NCBI GenBank assembly: GCA_964618785.1
Contig: CAZUCY010000031.1
Span: 1 to 33,171 of the forward strand
Reading direction: 5' to 3'
Source: FEN-1297 sp964618785
GTDB taxonomy: Bacteria > Bacteroidota > Ignavibacteria > Ignavibacteriales > Ignavibacteriaceae
Length of the DNA: 33,171 nt
Shown here piece by piece: positions 7,462 through 15,328 of the stretch; position 1 is the first letter of the stretch; each line of letters opens with the position of its first letter. Position numbers and translations under genes: made by a program. Under the pieces are notes generated by a model. The model saw only the letters and a program-made list of their open reading frames with translations, searched no databases and was not told the DNA's origin.

Positions 7462-8409
7462 ATGTCTGGTGAAAATCATCATAAAATAATAATTATCGGG
7501 TCGGGACCAGCTGGTTTTACCGCAGCGTTATACACTGGAAGGGCAAATCTTCATCCTGTTATTTTTGAAGGTTTGCAGCCGGGGGGACAGTTGACAATTA
7601 CAACTGAAGTTGAGAATTACCCCGGTTTTGAAGCCGGAATAATGGGACCTGAGTTGATGGAGATTATGCGTAAGCAAGCTCACAGATTTGGGGCTAAATC
7701 GTTCTATAAAGAAGTAACGGAAATTGATTTTTCAAATCGACCTTTTATCGTAAAAACTTATGATGAAGTTCATACATCAGATGTGGTTATAGTTTCCACC
7801 GGTGCGTCAGCCAGACTCTTAGGTATTGAATCCGAAAAAAAGTTTATGGGCTATGGAGTATCTGCGTGTGCAACTTGCGATGGTTTCTTCTTTAAAAATC
7901 AAAAAATATTAGTCATTGGCGGCGGCGATACGGCAATGGAAGAAGCTAATTATCTTACAAAATTTGCATCCGAGGTCACTATCGTCCATAGAAGAGATGA
8001 ATTCCGTGCTTCTAAAATTATGCTGGACAGGGTTAGAAATAATACTAAAATAAAGTTTCTAACAAGCAAAAAAGTAAAAGAAATACTTGGAAAAGATGAA
8101 AACGGAAGAAAGACAATAACAGGCGCCTACCTTGAAGATACAAAAGATAAATCAATCTTAAAAGTTGACGCGGATGGTTTATTTGTGGCAATCGGTCATA
8201 AACCTAATACTGATTTGTTCAAGGGTGTCTTGGATATGGACGAAACAGGTTATTTAATTGTTAAACCCGGCTCTACTTATACAAATATTCCGGGCATATT
8301 TGCTGCGGGAGATGTCACCGATAAAACTTATAGGCAGGCTGTTTCAGCCGCCGGAACTGGTTGTATGGCGGCTATTGATGCGGAAAAATGGCTGGAAGCC
8401 AATAAATAA
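7462..8409 (+). CDS. trxB: Thioredoxin reductase
   Basis: NADPH-dependent flavoenzyme that reduces thioredoxin. Seen: FAD-binding GSGPAGFTAALYTGRA, the redox CATC motif (Cys140 and Cys143 when counted from an upstream ATG at 7450), NADPH-binding GGGDTAMEEANYL followed by HRRDEFRAS, and the C-terminal FAD motif GIFAAGDVTDKTYRQA. I prefer the ATG at 7462 (315 residues) over 7450 (319) because ggag at 7452-7455 sits 6 nt before it, whereas 7450 has only a weak gaaag. Length is normal for the low-molecular-weight bacterial form. No thioredoxin gene is in the window. Confidence 0.95.
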   Translation: MSGENHHKIIIIGSGPAGFTAALYTGRANLHPVIFEGLQPGGQLTITTEVENYPGFEAGIMGPELMEIMRKQAHRFGAKSFYKEVTEIDFSNRPFIVKTYDEVHTSDVVIVSTGASARLLGIESEKKFMGYGVSACATCDGFFFKNQKILVIGGGDTAMEEANYLTKFASEVTIVHRRDEFRASKIMLDRVRNNTKIKFLTSKKVKEILGKDENGRKTITGAYLEDTKDKSILKVDADGLFVAIGHKPNTDLFKGVLDMDETGYLIVKPGSTYTNIPGIFAAGDVTDKTYRQAVSAAGTGCMAAIDAEKWLEANK

Positions 8410-8417
8410 AAATTTAT

Positions 8418-8486
8418 AGGCTGTCTAAAAAAGTAAAAATCCTAATATAGTTACATAAGAGATTAAAAATGTTTTTTAGACAACCT
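8418..8486. terminator. Inverted-repeat hairpin between convergent genes, AGGCTGTCTAAAA ends
   Basis: A 15-bp inverted repeat with one mismatch (8418-8432 with 8472-8486) around a 39-nt loop, located between trxB (+) and the convergent membrane protein gene (-). A T-run follows on the + strand (ctttttatt) and an A-rich side gives T's on the other, so it can serve both as terminator. Its ends match the terminal repeats of the elements at 343-459 and 25200-25332, so it is probably a short member of that family doing duty as a bidirectional terminator. Confidence 0.65.
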
Positions 8487-8498
8487 CTTTTTATTTAC

Positions 8499-8852
8499 TT
8501 ACTTATTGTTTCGGGATTCTAATTTTCTGGCTACAATATTAGCAATTACAAATCCGAGACCTGTAAATGTGAATAAAGCAAAAGGTATCCAATAATCTCT
8601 ATCAGTATAATCTTGTAAGATCAATCCTAATCCCAAACCAATACCAAACGCAATGGCTATAATTCCAATCTTCAGCAAAACATATGGGTCTTTTTTATGT
8701 TCAAGAAATTCTCTAATTGATGTGGCATCAAGTCCTTTTTCTACAAGCGTTTGCCTTACTCTATAGTTAAAATAAGCAGAGGATACCAATATTAATCCTA
8801 TTACTAAAAAAAGTATTATAGGAATAAAAACTCCAATTACTGCAGGTGCCAT
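8499..8852 (-). CDS. Small membrane protein, DUF6249-like
   Basis: 117 residues, the only convincing intact minus-strand gene in the window. Three membrane segments: about 7-28, 60-82 and 88-108, with a charged cytoplasmic-looking stretch between the first two (VRQTLVEKGLDATSIREFLEHKKD). The pattern of a short amphipathic region followed by LLKIGIIAIAFGIGLGLG resembles the DUF6249 family of Bacteroidota, from memory. A ggaaaa-type Shine-Dalgarno precedes the ATG on the minus strand. It is divergent from the ECF sigma gene, and the matching promoter at 8967-8996 faces it, so it is probably a member of that sigma factor's regulon. Function unknown; a role in the envelope signal is an inference. 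Confidence 0.75.
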   Translation of the reverse strand: MAPAVIGVFIPIILFLVIGLILVSSAYFNYRVRQTLVEKGLDATSIREFLEHKKDPYVLLKIGIIAIAFGIGLGLGLILQDYTDRDYWIPFALFTFTGLGFVIANIVARKLESRNNK

Positions 8853-8966
8853 TTAAATTTTCCTTTCAGTTTATTTTTGTTAATAATGACTGTACTTTCT
8901 TATCAAAGATTACAAGTGCCATTCTTAGTAAATTTGAATATCAAGCTTTTCTTGTCCTTAATTCTT

Positions 8967-8996
8967 AGACATAGATCCCTTATAATAGGTTACAGC
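8967..8996 (-). promoter_or_regulatory. ECF-type promoter facing the small membrane protein gene
   Basis: Reading the minus strand: GCTGTAACCT (8996-8987), 16 nt, GTCT (8970-8967). Expressed as an ECF promoter this is TGTAAC-N17-tGTC, like known ECF consensus forms (TGAAAC or TGTAAC with CGTC). The same arrangement occurs on the + strand at 9087-9116. Leader to the ATG at 8852 is about 105 nt. Confidence 0.6.
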
Positions 8997-9086
8997 CGAA
9001 ATAAGTGATTGTTTATCGATTTTCTTGTCCATATTTTGAATATTAAGAAATTAAACGAAAATATAAGTACACTGATATTTCAAAAT

Positions 9087-9116
9087 GCTGTAACCTTTTA
9101 ATAGTCAAGGAAGTCT
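9087..9116 (+). promoter_or_regulatory. ECF-type promoter facing the sigma factor gene
   Basis: GCTGTAACCT (9087-9096), 16 nt, GTCT (9113-9116): identical decamer, spacing and GTCT as the divergent minus-strand promoter. Predicted start of transcription is around 9122-9125, only a few bases before the ATG at 9128, so this transcript would be nearly leaderless. Implies autoregulation of the sigma factor. Confidence 0.6.
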
Positions 9117-9127
9117 TAATAATTAAG

Positions 9128-9694
9128 ATGAAGAACCTTACTGATATTGAAATAATTGCGTCTGTAAAAAAAGGTAATCATTCCGATTATACTCTGCTTA
9201 TTGATAAATATAAGAATAAAGCGTTTTCTTTGCTTGTCAGAATGTTAAAAAATGAGATGGAATCGGAAGAAATTCTTCAGGATTGTTTTTTGAAAGCTTT
9301 CAAATCTTTAGACAATTTCAGGCAGGAATCTAAATTTTCAACTTGGTTTTACCGGATTGTTTATAATACCGCATTAACAAGACTTTCCTCTAAAAAAAGG
9401 GAAATTGAATTAGAAATGTCCTCGTTGGAAAATCATCTTGATATTAAAAGCGAATATGATTATCAGGAAACTGAACAAAAAGATGTTTCAAAATTTATTC
9501 ATAAATTAATTGAACAGCTCCCCGTAAAATATGCTTCTGTTATTAATATGTATTATCTTGACAATATGAGCTGTGAAGAAATAAGCCAAGCTATGGAGAC
9601 TTCGCTTGCTAACATTAAGGTTATGCTTCATCGCTCCAGAAATGCTTTAAAAGATCAGCTTATTAAAAATAATTATGCTGAGGAAATATTATGA
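9128..9694 (+). CDS. ECF RNA polymerase sigma factor
   Basis: 188 residues with only regions 2 and 4, the extracytoplasmic-function class. Region 2 (about 10-85) includes YTLLIDKYKNKAFSLLVRML, the EEILQDCFLKAFKSLDNF helix and KFSTWFYRIVYNTALTRL. Region 4 (about 120-180) includes LPVKYASVINMYYLDNMS and the helix-turn-helix CEEISQAMETSLANIKVMLHRSRNAL. The start at 9128 is the only one that gives a full region 2. Its last bases overlap the next gene's start (ATGA at 9691-9694), the usual coupling with an anti-sigma factor. Two identical ECF-like promoters flank the upstream intergenic region, so it probably activates itself and the divergent membrane protein gene. Confidence 0.93.
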   Translation: MKNLTDIEIIASVKKGNHSDYTLLIDKYKNKAFSLLVRMLKNEMESEEILQDCFLKAFKSLDNFRQESKFSTWFYRIVYNTALTRLSSKKREIELEMSSLENHLDIKSEYDYQETEQKDVSKFIHKLIEQLPVKYASVINMYYLDNMSCEEISQAMETSLANIKVMLHRSRNALKDQLIKNNYAEEIL

Positions 9695-10218
9695 TTGAAC
9701 TTAGTGATGAAATATTAAATAATTATATTGATGGTGAGCTTGATCCATATAAATTAAGTGAATTGCGCGAACATCTTAAAAACTCGGAGTCAGATAGCTT
9801 AAGATTAGCTATGCTGCAAAAAGTTCACAGAGAGCTTGGTAAGCTCGAACCATTGGAAGTATCGAATAATTTCACTTGTATCGTAATGTCTAAATTGCAA
9901 AAGAAATCTAAGGTGTTTCGTATGGATAGATTTTTTATATTTTCTATTTCCATAGTATTCTTGATTATCCTTTTAGCTATTATATGTTTTTTATTTTTAA
10001 TGAGTTTCAGCCAGCAAAGTGATACTGCACAAAATGTTCGGGTCATAAATAATTACTTGATCTTCATTACTAATGTTTCATCTTCCTTAAAAGGACTAAT
10101 GACACAAAAGAATATTTCGATTATCGGCTCAATTCTATCTTTTTCCATTATAATTGCAGGCTATTTATTTCTTGAAAACCAACGTCACGCAAAAAGAAAT
10201 TTAAGTAAAATTCTCTGA
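9691..10218 (+). CDS. Membrane anti-sigma factor, zinc-less
   Basis: 175 residues. The N-terminus (LSDEILNNYIDGELDPYKLSELREHL) follows the anti-sigma zinc-finger fold pattern, but where the family has H-x3-C-x2-C this protein keeps the His (in LREHL) and has no cysteines (KNSESDS), so it should not bind zinc. One membrane helix lies at about 80-106 and another at about 146-162. The region between is short and extracytoplasmic by inference. Translationally coupled to the sigma gene by a 4-nt overlap. Expected to hold the sigma factor at the membrane until a signal, possibly by regulated proteolysis; the signal cannot be read from sequence. Confidence 0.78.
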   Translation: MIELSDEILNNYIDGELDPYKLSELREHLKNSESDSLRLAMLQKVHRELGKLEPLEVSNNFTCIVMSKLQKKSKVFRMDRFFIFSISIVFLIILLAIICFLFLMSFSQQSDTAQNVRVINNYLIFITNVSSSLKGLMTQKNISIIGSILSFSIIIAGYLFLENQRHAKRNLSKIL

Positions 10219-10381
10219 TTATCCCTTAGCCCTTCCATTATAAATATTTAAAGGCGGTTATTATTTGATATCTGTTTTTGCTTTAAATTGTATTAAAGAT
10301 AATTATTTTTTCGGAAAGTTAAGCTATTTAAACAAATCATCGTATTAATCATTCCAATTTGAAATAAGGCTTTATTATAAA

Positions 10382-11293
10382 ATGGCAAATACAAAAGCAG
10401 GTTACGTAACTATACTTGGAAAACCCAATGCCGGTAAATCATCTTTAATGAATGCTTTGCTTGGACAAAAAATTTCTATTACTACTCCAAAACCACAAAC
10501 TACAAGAAAAAGAATTCTTGGTATTCTTTCTGATGAAAACTACCAGATAGTATTTCTAGATACTCCAGGTATTCTGAAACCGGCTTATTTGCTGCAGGAA
10601 AAAATGATCGATGAAATAGATTTGTCAGTTCATGATGCGGATATAATTATTTTGATAATCGATATAGAAACCGATCCTCAAGGAGAAACTACGATGAAAG
10701 ATGAGTTAGTAGCTAAACTGATGGAGCTAAATAAGAAACCTAAAATAGTGATCCTCAATAAAGCAGATCTTTCTACGCATGAGCATATGAAAAATGTGAT
10801 TAAAAAGTTTGATGAAAGTAAAAACTTTGCTGGAATAATACCTGTTTCTGCCTCGATAGGATATAATATTAGCTCCGTATTAGCTGCAATAATTGAAAAT
10901 CTTCCCGAAGGTCCGAAATTTTATCCTGATGATATAGTATCTGACGAAAGCGAAAGATTTTTTGTAAGTGAAATAATCCGCGAAAAACTATTTGATCTTT
11001 ATATGGAGGAAGTTCCATATAGTTGTGAAGTGCTTGTTGTGGATTTTAAAGAACGAGAGGATAAAAAAGATTTTATCCAGGCTGAAATTGTAGTCGAAAA
11101 GGAGAGCCAGAAGGGAATTATTATCGGGAAACAGGGAATAGCAATAAAGAAACTTGGGCAAATTTCCCGTAAATCGATCGAAGAATTTTTACAGCATGAT
11201 GTCTATCTTGATTTAAGGGTGAAAGTAAGAAATAAATGGAGATCGGATGAAAAAATGCTAAAATCATTCGGTTATATCAGGAATAATGAATAA
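10382..11293 (+). CDS. era: GTPase Era
   Basis: 303 residues. Essential GTPase for 16S rRNA processing and 30S maturation. Seen: P-loop GKPNAGKS (13-20), DTPG (60-63), NKAD, the SAS motif of the G5 loop (VSASIGYN), and a C-terminal type II KH domain with EKESQKGIIIGKQGIAIKKLG that binds the 3' end of 16S rRNA. Length is standard. It opens a dense run of + strand genes: the EamA gene starts 15 nt after it and spacing stays under 50 nt through the thioesterase at 16825, so a single operon is likely, though some may have internal promoters. Confidence 0.97.
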   Translation: MANTKAGYVTILGKPNAGKSSLMNALLGQKISITTPKPQTTRKRILGILSDENYQIVFLDTPGILKPAYLLQEKMIDEIDLSVHDADIIILIIDIETDPQGETTMKDELVAKLMELNKKPKIVILNKADLSTHEHMKNVIKKFDESKNFAGIIPVSASIGYNISSVLAAIIENLPEGPKFYPDDIVSDESERFFVSEIIREKLFDLYMEEVPYSCEVLVVDFKEREDKKDFIQAEIVVEKESQKGIIIGKQGIAIKKLGQISRKSIEEFLQHDVYLDLRVKVRNKWRSDEKMLKSFGYIRNNE

Positions 11294-11308
11294 AAGAACA
11301 TTATCCTA

Positions 11309-12220
11309 ATGAAAAAGTATTCTGCCGAATCCGTACTTCTTATTATTACTTTAATCTGGGGTGCAACATTTGCAATCATTAAACTTGCTCTTGCTAATGT
11401 CTCCCCTATGGTTTTTATCTCAATCAGGTTTTCATTTGCAACATTATTACTTCTTCCTCTATTTTTAAAAAAGTCTAAAAACATTTCACGGAAGGCTTTA
11501 CTAAGCGGGCTGCTTTTGGGTATAATGTATTTCTTGGGCTTTTCAACACAAACCATTGGCTTAGAATTTACTACTGCAACTAAATCAGGGTTTATTACAG
11601 GTACTTTTGTCCTTTTTACTCCAATATTCCAATATTTATTTGAAAAGAAAAAGCCTGGCAAGGGTAACTTAATAGGTGTATTCTTTGTGTTAACTGGATT
11701 GATACTGTTATCCAGCAAAGGAAATTCTATCCTTGATATTTTCCATGAACTAGGAAACGGTTTTAATATCGGGGATTTTTTTACGCTTCTTTGCGCCGTG
11801 TTTTACTCAATGTATCTTGTATATCTTGATATCATTAGTAAGATGTATGATTATTTACTTCTGGTTTTTCTGCAAATTAGCATTACTGCCGCCTTGGGAA
11901 TTATTTCAGTAATTATCCTTTCTGTATCCGGCTTGGAAAACATTAAATTCATTTTTGGCGGGAACCTGATTTTTGCTTTTTTATATACTTCTATATTAGC
12001 AACAGTATTATCTACAACGTTTCAGACAAAATATCAAAAAATTGTCACGCCTACCAAAGCAGGGATTATCTTTTCCTTCGAGCCTGTTTTTTCTGCCATA
12101 TTTGCTTATTATTTTATCCATGAGAAATTTACCCACTTTAGCTTTATAGGGGGGATACTTATATTTGCAGGATTGTTGGTTACTGAATTGTTTGATAAAT
12201 TTATAAAGAATAATGAGTGA
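11309..12220 (+). CDS. EamA/DMT family transporter
   Basis: 303 residues, about ten hydrophobic segments in two repeats of five, the drug/metabolite transporter layout. The first repeat opens with LLIITLIWGATFAIIKLALANVSP-type sequence (the LIWGATF motif is typical), and the second half ends with FSFEPVFSAIFAYYFIHEKF, the conserved glutamate-proline of the second EamA domain. Inner-membrane exporter; substrate cannot be told from sequence (amino acids and small metabolites are common). Overlaps the acylphosphatase gene by 8 nt. Confidence 0.88.
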   Translation: MKKYSAESVLLIITLIWGATFAIIKLALANVSPMVFISIRFSFATLLLLPLFLKKSKNISRKALLSGLLLGIMYFLGFSTQTIGLEFTTATKSGFITGTFVLFTPIFQYLFEKKKPGKGNLIGVFFVLTGLILLSSKGNSILDIFHELGNGFNIGDFFTLLCAVFYSMYLVYLDIISKMYDYLLLVFLQISITAALGIISVIILSVSGLENIKFIFGGNLIFAFLYTSILATVLSTTFQTKYQKIVTPTKAGIIFSFEPVFSAIFAYYFIHEKFTHFSFIGGILIFAGLLVTELFDKFIKNNE

Positions 12221-12497
12221 CAATCTTAAAAGAGCAGAAATCATTGCAGGCGGACGGGTTCAAGGCGTCGGTTTTAGATATTTTGTTCTTAGAAAAGCAC
12301 ATGATCTTAGACTTCATGGCTATGTAGAGAACTTATACTCCGGGGAAGTGATTACAGTAGTTGAAGGTGATAAAGTAATGATTCAGGAGTTATTCAAAGA
12401 AATAAAAGTTGGGCATTCGTATGCCCATGTATCAAAGTGTACAATAGTTTGGCAGGATTATAAAGGTGAATTTAAAGATTTTGAGGTAAGATTTTGA
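12213..12497 (+). CDS. acyP: Acylphosphatase
   Basis: 94 residues, full-length for the family. Hydrolyses acyl phosphates such as acetyl phosphate or 1,3-bisphosphoglycerate. Seen: the phosphate-binding loop GRVQGVGFRYFV with catalytic Arg22, and the catalytic Asn40 in GYVENLYSGEV, followed by VVEGD. Both ends overlap neighbours (8 nt with the transporter, 4 nt with ispF), indicating co-translation. The physiological substrate is unknown, as for most bacterial acylphosphatases. Confidence 0.93.
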   Translation: MSDNLKRAEIIAGGRVQGVGFRYFVLRKAHDLRLHGYVENLYSGEVITVVEGDKVMIQELFKEIKVGHSYAHVSKCTIVWQDYKGEFKDFEVRF

Positions 12498-12982
12498 GCA
12501 CTGAATTTAGAACCGGTATCGGATTCGATGTCCATGCTTTTGCTGATAACAGGAAATTAATCATCGGCGGTGTAGAAATACCTAATGAAAAAGGGTTGCT
12601 TGGTCATTCGGATGCTGATGTACTTATTCATGCAATATGCGATGCCTTGCTTGGTTCTCTTGCTCTTGGTGATATCGGTCTGCATTTCCCCGATAAGGAT
12701 GCTCAATTTAATAATGCAGACAGCAGATTTTTTTTAAAAAAGGTTTATGAATTAATTAAAAAAGAAGGGTATTTATTAGGTAACATTGATGCGGTCATCG
12801 CAATGCAGACACCAAAAATTTCACCTTTCGTTTCCGAAATGAGAAAGAGAATAGCCGAAGATTTACACTCTGATATAAATCAAATTTCGATAAAAGCGAC
12901 AACTACTGAAAAACTTGGATTCATCGGAAGGGAAGAGGGAGTTTCTGCGTTTGTAACCGTATTGATTATTAAAAATAATTAA
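12494..12982 (+). CDS. ispF: 2-C-methyl-D-erythritol 2,4-cyclodiphosphate synthase
   Basis: 162 residues. Fifth enzyme of the MEP isoprenoid pathway; converts CDP-ME 2-phosphate to ME-cyclodiphosphate with release of CMP. Seen: metal ligands in GIGFDVHAF (Asp12, His14), the GLLGHSDADVLIHAICDALLG block with the third His, LHFPDKD, and the C-terminal TTTEKLGFIGREEG signature. The start is TTG at 12494, overlapping the acyP stop (TTGA), supported by gaggt at 12483-12487 six nt upstream; there is no ATG or GTG before the conserved core. Other MEP genes are absent from the window. Confidence 0.95.
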   Translation: MSTEFRTGIGFDVHAFADNRKLIIGGVEIPNEKGLLGHSDADVLIHAICDALLGSLALGDIGLHFPDKDAQFNNADSRFFLKKVYELIKKEGYLLGNIDAVIAMQTPKISPFVSEMRKRIAEDLHSDINQISIKATTTEKLGFIGREEGVSAFVTVLIIKNN

Positions 12983-12983
12983 T

Positions 12984-13598
12984 ATGATTGAACATCTCCT
13001 GCAAGATATCTCCTTACTAAAACCCTTCTGGATTTATATTGTTCTCTTCTTTTTTTCATTTCTTGAAAATGTATTTCCACCCTCTCCAGCCGACTTTGTT
13101 TCAATAATCGGTGGCTCTTTAATAGTTTCCAAATCAATCAATTATTTACCTACCCTGCTTGTTACTACATTAGGAAGCGTTGCGGGTTTTATGGTAATAT
13201 TTTTTATCGGCTCACAACTTGATAAAAAAGTTGTTCAAACAGGTAAAATTAAATTTATTTCAGTTGAAGCGCTTTTCAAAGTTGAAAGTTTATTTTTAAA
13301 ATACGGCTATTTTATAATCCTTTCAAATAGATTCCTGCCGGGGATGAGATCCGTCGTTTCCTTATTTGCCGGGTTGAGTGAATTAAATGTTAAGAAAACA
13401 GCATTGTCTGCATCAATCAGCGCTTTAATTTGGAATGCGGGTATAATTTATCTTGGTGTACTATTTGGGCAAAATATAAAATATGCAGATAATTTGATTT
13501 CAACTTATAGCCATATAGTATTAATTGTATTAGTCATTGTACTGGTTATATATTTGCTAAGAAATTTTATTTTAAGAAAGAAAAAGAATAAAAAGTGA
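12984..13598 (+). CDS. DedA/SNARE-associated family membrane protein
   Basis: 204 residues. Inner-membrane protein of the DedA superfamily, now regarded as lipid-carrier flippases/scramblases in some members. Seen: FLENVFPPSPADFVSIIGG near the N-terminus (the family's early re-entrant motif with acidic residues), GSQLDKK, and the signature FLPGMRSVVSLFAGLSELN with the conserved Gly-x-Arg, then a hydrophobic C-terminus ending in a basic tail (LRKKKNKK). One nt after the ispF stop and overlapping lnt, so firmly in the operon. Possibly handles undecaprenyl phosphate or phospholipid, an inference from the family. Confidence 0.88.
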   Translation: MIEHLLQDISLLKPFWIYIVLFFFSFLENVFPPSPADFVSIIGGSLIVSKSINYLPTLLVTTLGSVAGFMVIFFIGSQLDKKVVQTGKIKFISVEALFKVESLFLKYGYFIILSNRFLPGMRSVVSLFAGLSELNVKKTALSASISALIWNAGIIYLGVLFGQNIKYADNLISTYSHIVLIVLVIVLVIYLLRNFILRKKKNKK

Positions 13599-15283
13599 TG
13601 CCGGAATTTCTAAAACGCAAATTACTACCTCCCGAAGAAAAAGGTAAATTAAAAAAAGAACGACTGCTTTTAATATTAAGCGGAATAATGCTTGGAATAG
13701 GATTTCCGCCTTTCCCCATGCCCTTTCCAATTTTATTGTTTTTCGCTTTCGTCCCTTATCTATGTGTTGTTGAAAAAAGAAAAACACTCGCTGAGATAAA
13801 CCGGGCTACTTATTTAACTGCCTTTATTTTTAATGTAATAACAATTTATTGGGTTGGAAGCTGGCAAAAACAAGCAGATCCTTTTTTAATGATTTCAGGA
13901 TGCCTCCTGCTATTTGCTAATCCGTTGTTCTTTCTAATACCTTCAACGCTTATTTATTTTGCCCGAAGGTCCCTACCTAATAAACAGGTAATTTATCTTT
14001 TACCTTTCTTCTGGGGTGCTTATGAATATCTATATATGCTTACTGAGTTAAGCTTTCCATGGCTGACTCTTGGAAATGGTTTGGCTAATTTTACTACTTT
14101 TATTCAGATCGCTGATGCTTTAGGGGTTATCGGCTTAACGTTGTTGGTAATCTATATAAATATATTCTTGTACAAAGCTTTTACTAATATTAAAGTGAGC
14201 AAAAAGAAATTTATTTATTATTCGGCAATGGCAATAATTATATTTGTTGTTGTTTTGAGCTATGGATTTTATAAAATTTCTGTTTTTAAAGAGACAGACA
14301 AGATAATCAGAATAGGATTAATCCAGCCTAATCTTGATCCATGGGAAAAGTGGGAAGGAGGAAATTTGAATGAACTTACACAATCATATATTTCTCTTTC
14401 ACAACAGGCAGTTTCAAGGGGGGCTAAACTTATAGTTTGGCCGGAGACTGCACTTCCGGTCTTTTTGTTGGATGGCTCTTATGAATATATTATTGATTCG
14501 ATTTATTCATTTCTTAAAAAGAACAATGTTTATCTGATTACGGGTATGCCCGATGTTAGGTATTATTTCAAAGATGATAAAATGCCGCCGGATGTTATTA
14601 ATGGTGAACATGGAAATTCTTATTACACTATATATAATGGAATTTTACTCTTTGCACCGGATTCATGGCGGATCCAAAGGTATGGTAAAATAAAGCTTGT
14701 TCCTTTTGGTGAAAGAGTCCCATTTGTTGATGTATTTCCATTCCTTGGCGATTTTATTAAGTGGGGTGTCGGAATTTCAGGGTGGAATATCGGCAGAAAT
14801 ACGGCAAATTTCGCTTTGCCTTATCTCACCCGGCAATCTTCCAATAATAAAATTTTACAAAGTGATTCTATTCATATTACGTGCCTTGTCTGTTATGAAT
14901 CGATATACCCGTACTTTGTAACAAATTTTGTAAAACGAGGCGCTGAACTAATTACTGTTGTCACAAACGATAGCTGGTATGGAAAGTCAAGCGGACCTTA
15001 CCAGCATAAAGATATTTCTATTCTGCGTGCAGTTGAAAATAGAAGAACTGTAATCAGGGCGGCAAACGGCGGTATAAGTTGTGTGATTAATCCGTTAGGA
15101 AGGACAAAAATACAATCGGAATTATTTACTAAGACTTTTATCGTCGCCGATGTATCTCTTGAAGATACGGAAACTTTTTTTACTAAATACCCATGGATCG
15201 CCCCTGCTTTTTGTTGTGTTATATCTATTTGGATAATTGGATTATTTATATTTAAAAAAGTTAAGAAATGCTTAAAATTGTAA
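13598..15283 (+). CDS. lnt: Apolipoprotein N-acyltransferase
   Basis: 561 residues from the ATG at 13598, which overlaps the DedA stop (TGATG); a GTG at 13595 is one codon upstream and less likely. Adds the third acyl chain to lipoproteins in the inner membrane. N-terminal half has six or more membrane segments; the nitrilase-like half from about 240 (RIGLIQPNLDPWEKW) holds the Glu-Lys-Cys triad: Glu about 283 in WPETALP, Lys about 364 in YGKIKLVPFGERVP, Cys about 432 in LVCYESIYP. A final membrane helix closes the protein. Somewhat longer than the E. coli enzyme (about 512). Implies a diderm cell with triacylated lipoproteins. Confidence 0.95.
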   Translation: MPEFLKRKLLPPEEKGKLKKERLLLILSGIMLGIGFPPFPMPFPILLFFAFVPYLCVVEKRKTLAEINRATYLTAFIFNVITIYWVGSWQKQADPFLMISGCLLLFANPLFFLIPSTLIYFARRSLPNKQVIYLLPFFWGAYEYLYMLTELSFPWLTLGNGLANFTTFIQIADALGVIGLTLLVIYINIFLYKAFTNIKVSKKKFIYYSAMAIIIFVVVLSYGFYKISVFKETDKIIRIGLIQPNLDPWEKWEGGNLNELTQSYISLSQQAVSRGAKLIVWPETALPVFLLDGSYEYIIDSIYSFLKKNNVYLITGMPDVRYYFKDDKMPPDVINGEHGNSYYTIYNGILLFAPDSWRIQRYGKIKLVPFGERVPFVDVFPFLGDFIKWGVGISGWNIGRNTANFALPYLTRQSSNNKILQSDSIHITCLVCYESIYPYFVTNFVKRGAELITVVTNDSWYGKSSGPYQHKDISILRAVENRRTVIRAANGGISCVINPLGRTKIQSELFTKTFIVADVSLEDTETFFTKYPWIAPAFCCVISIWIIGLFIFKKVKKCLKL

Positions 15284-15328
15284 TCGTAATTATTTAAATT
15301 TCAAAATAAAATTTTTTTTAATTGATAT

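Noticed and set aside
11272..11718. Minus-strand 148-codon frame across the EamA gene
   Set aside because: Antisense of a membrane protein gene; no motif, no ribosome-binding site, sense gene well supported.
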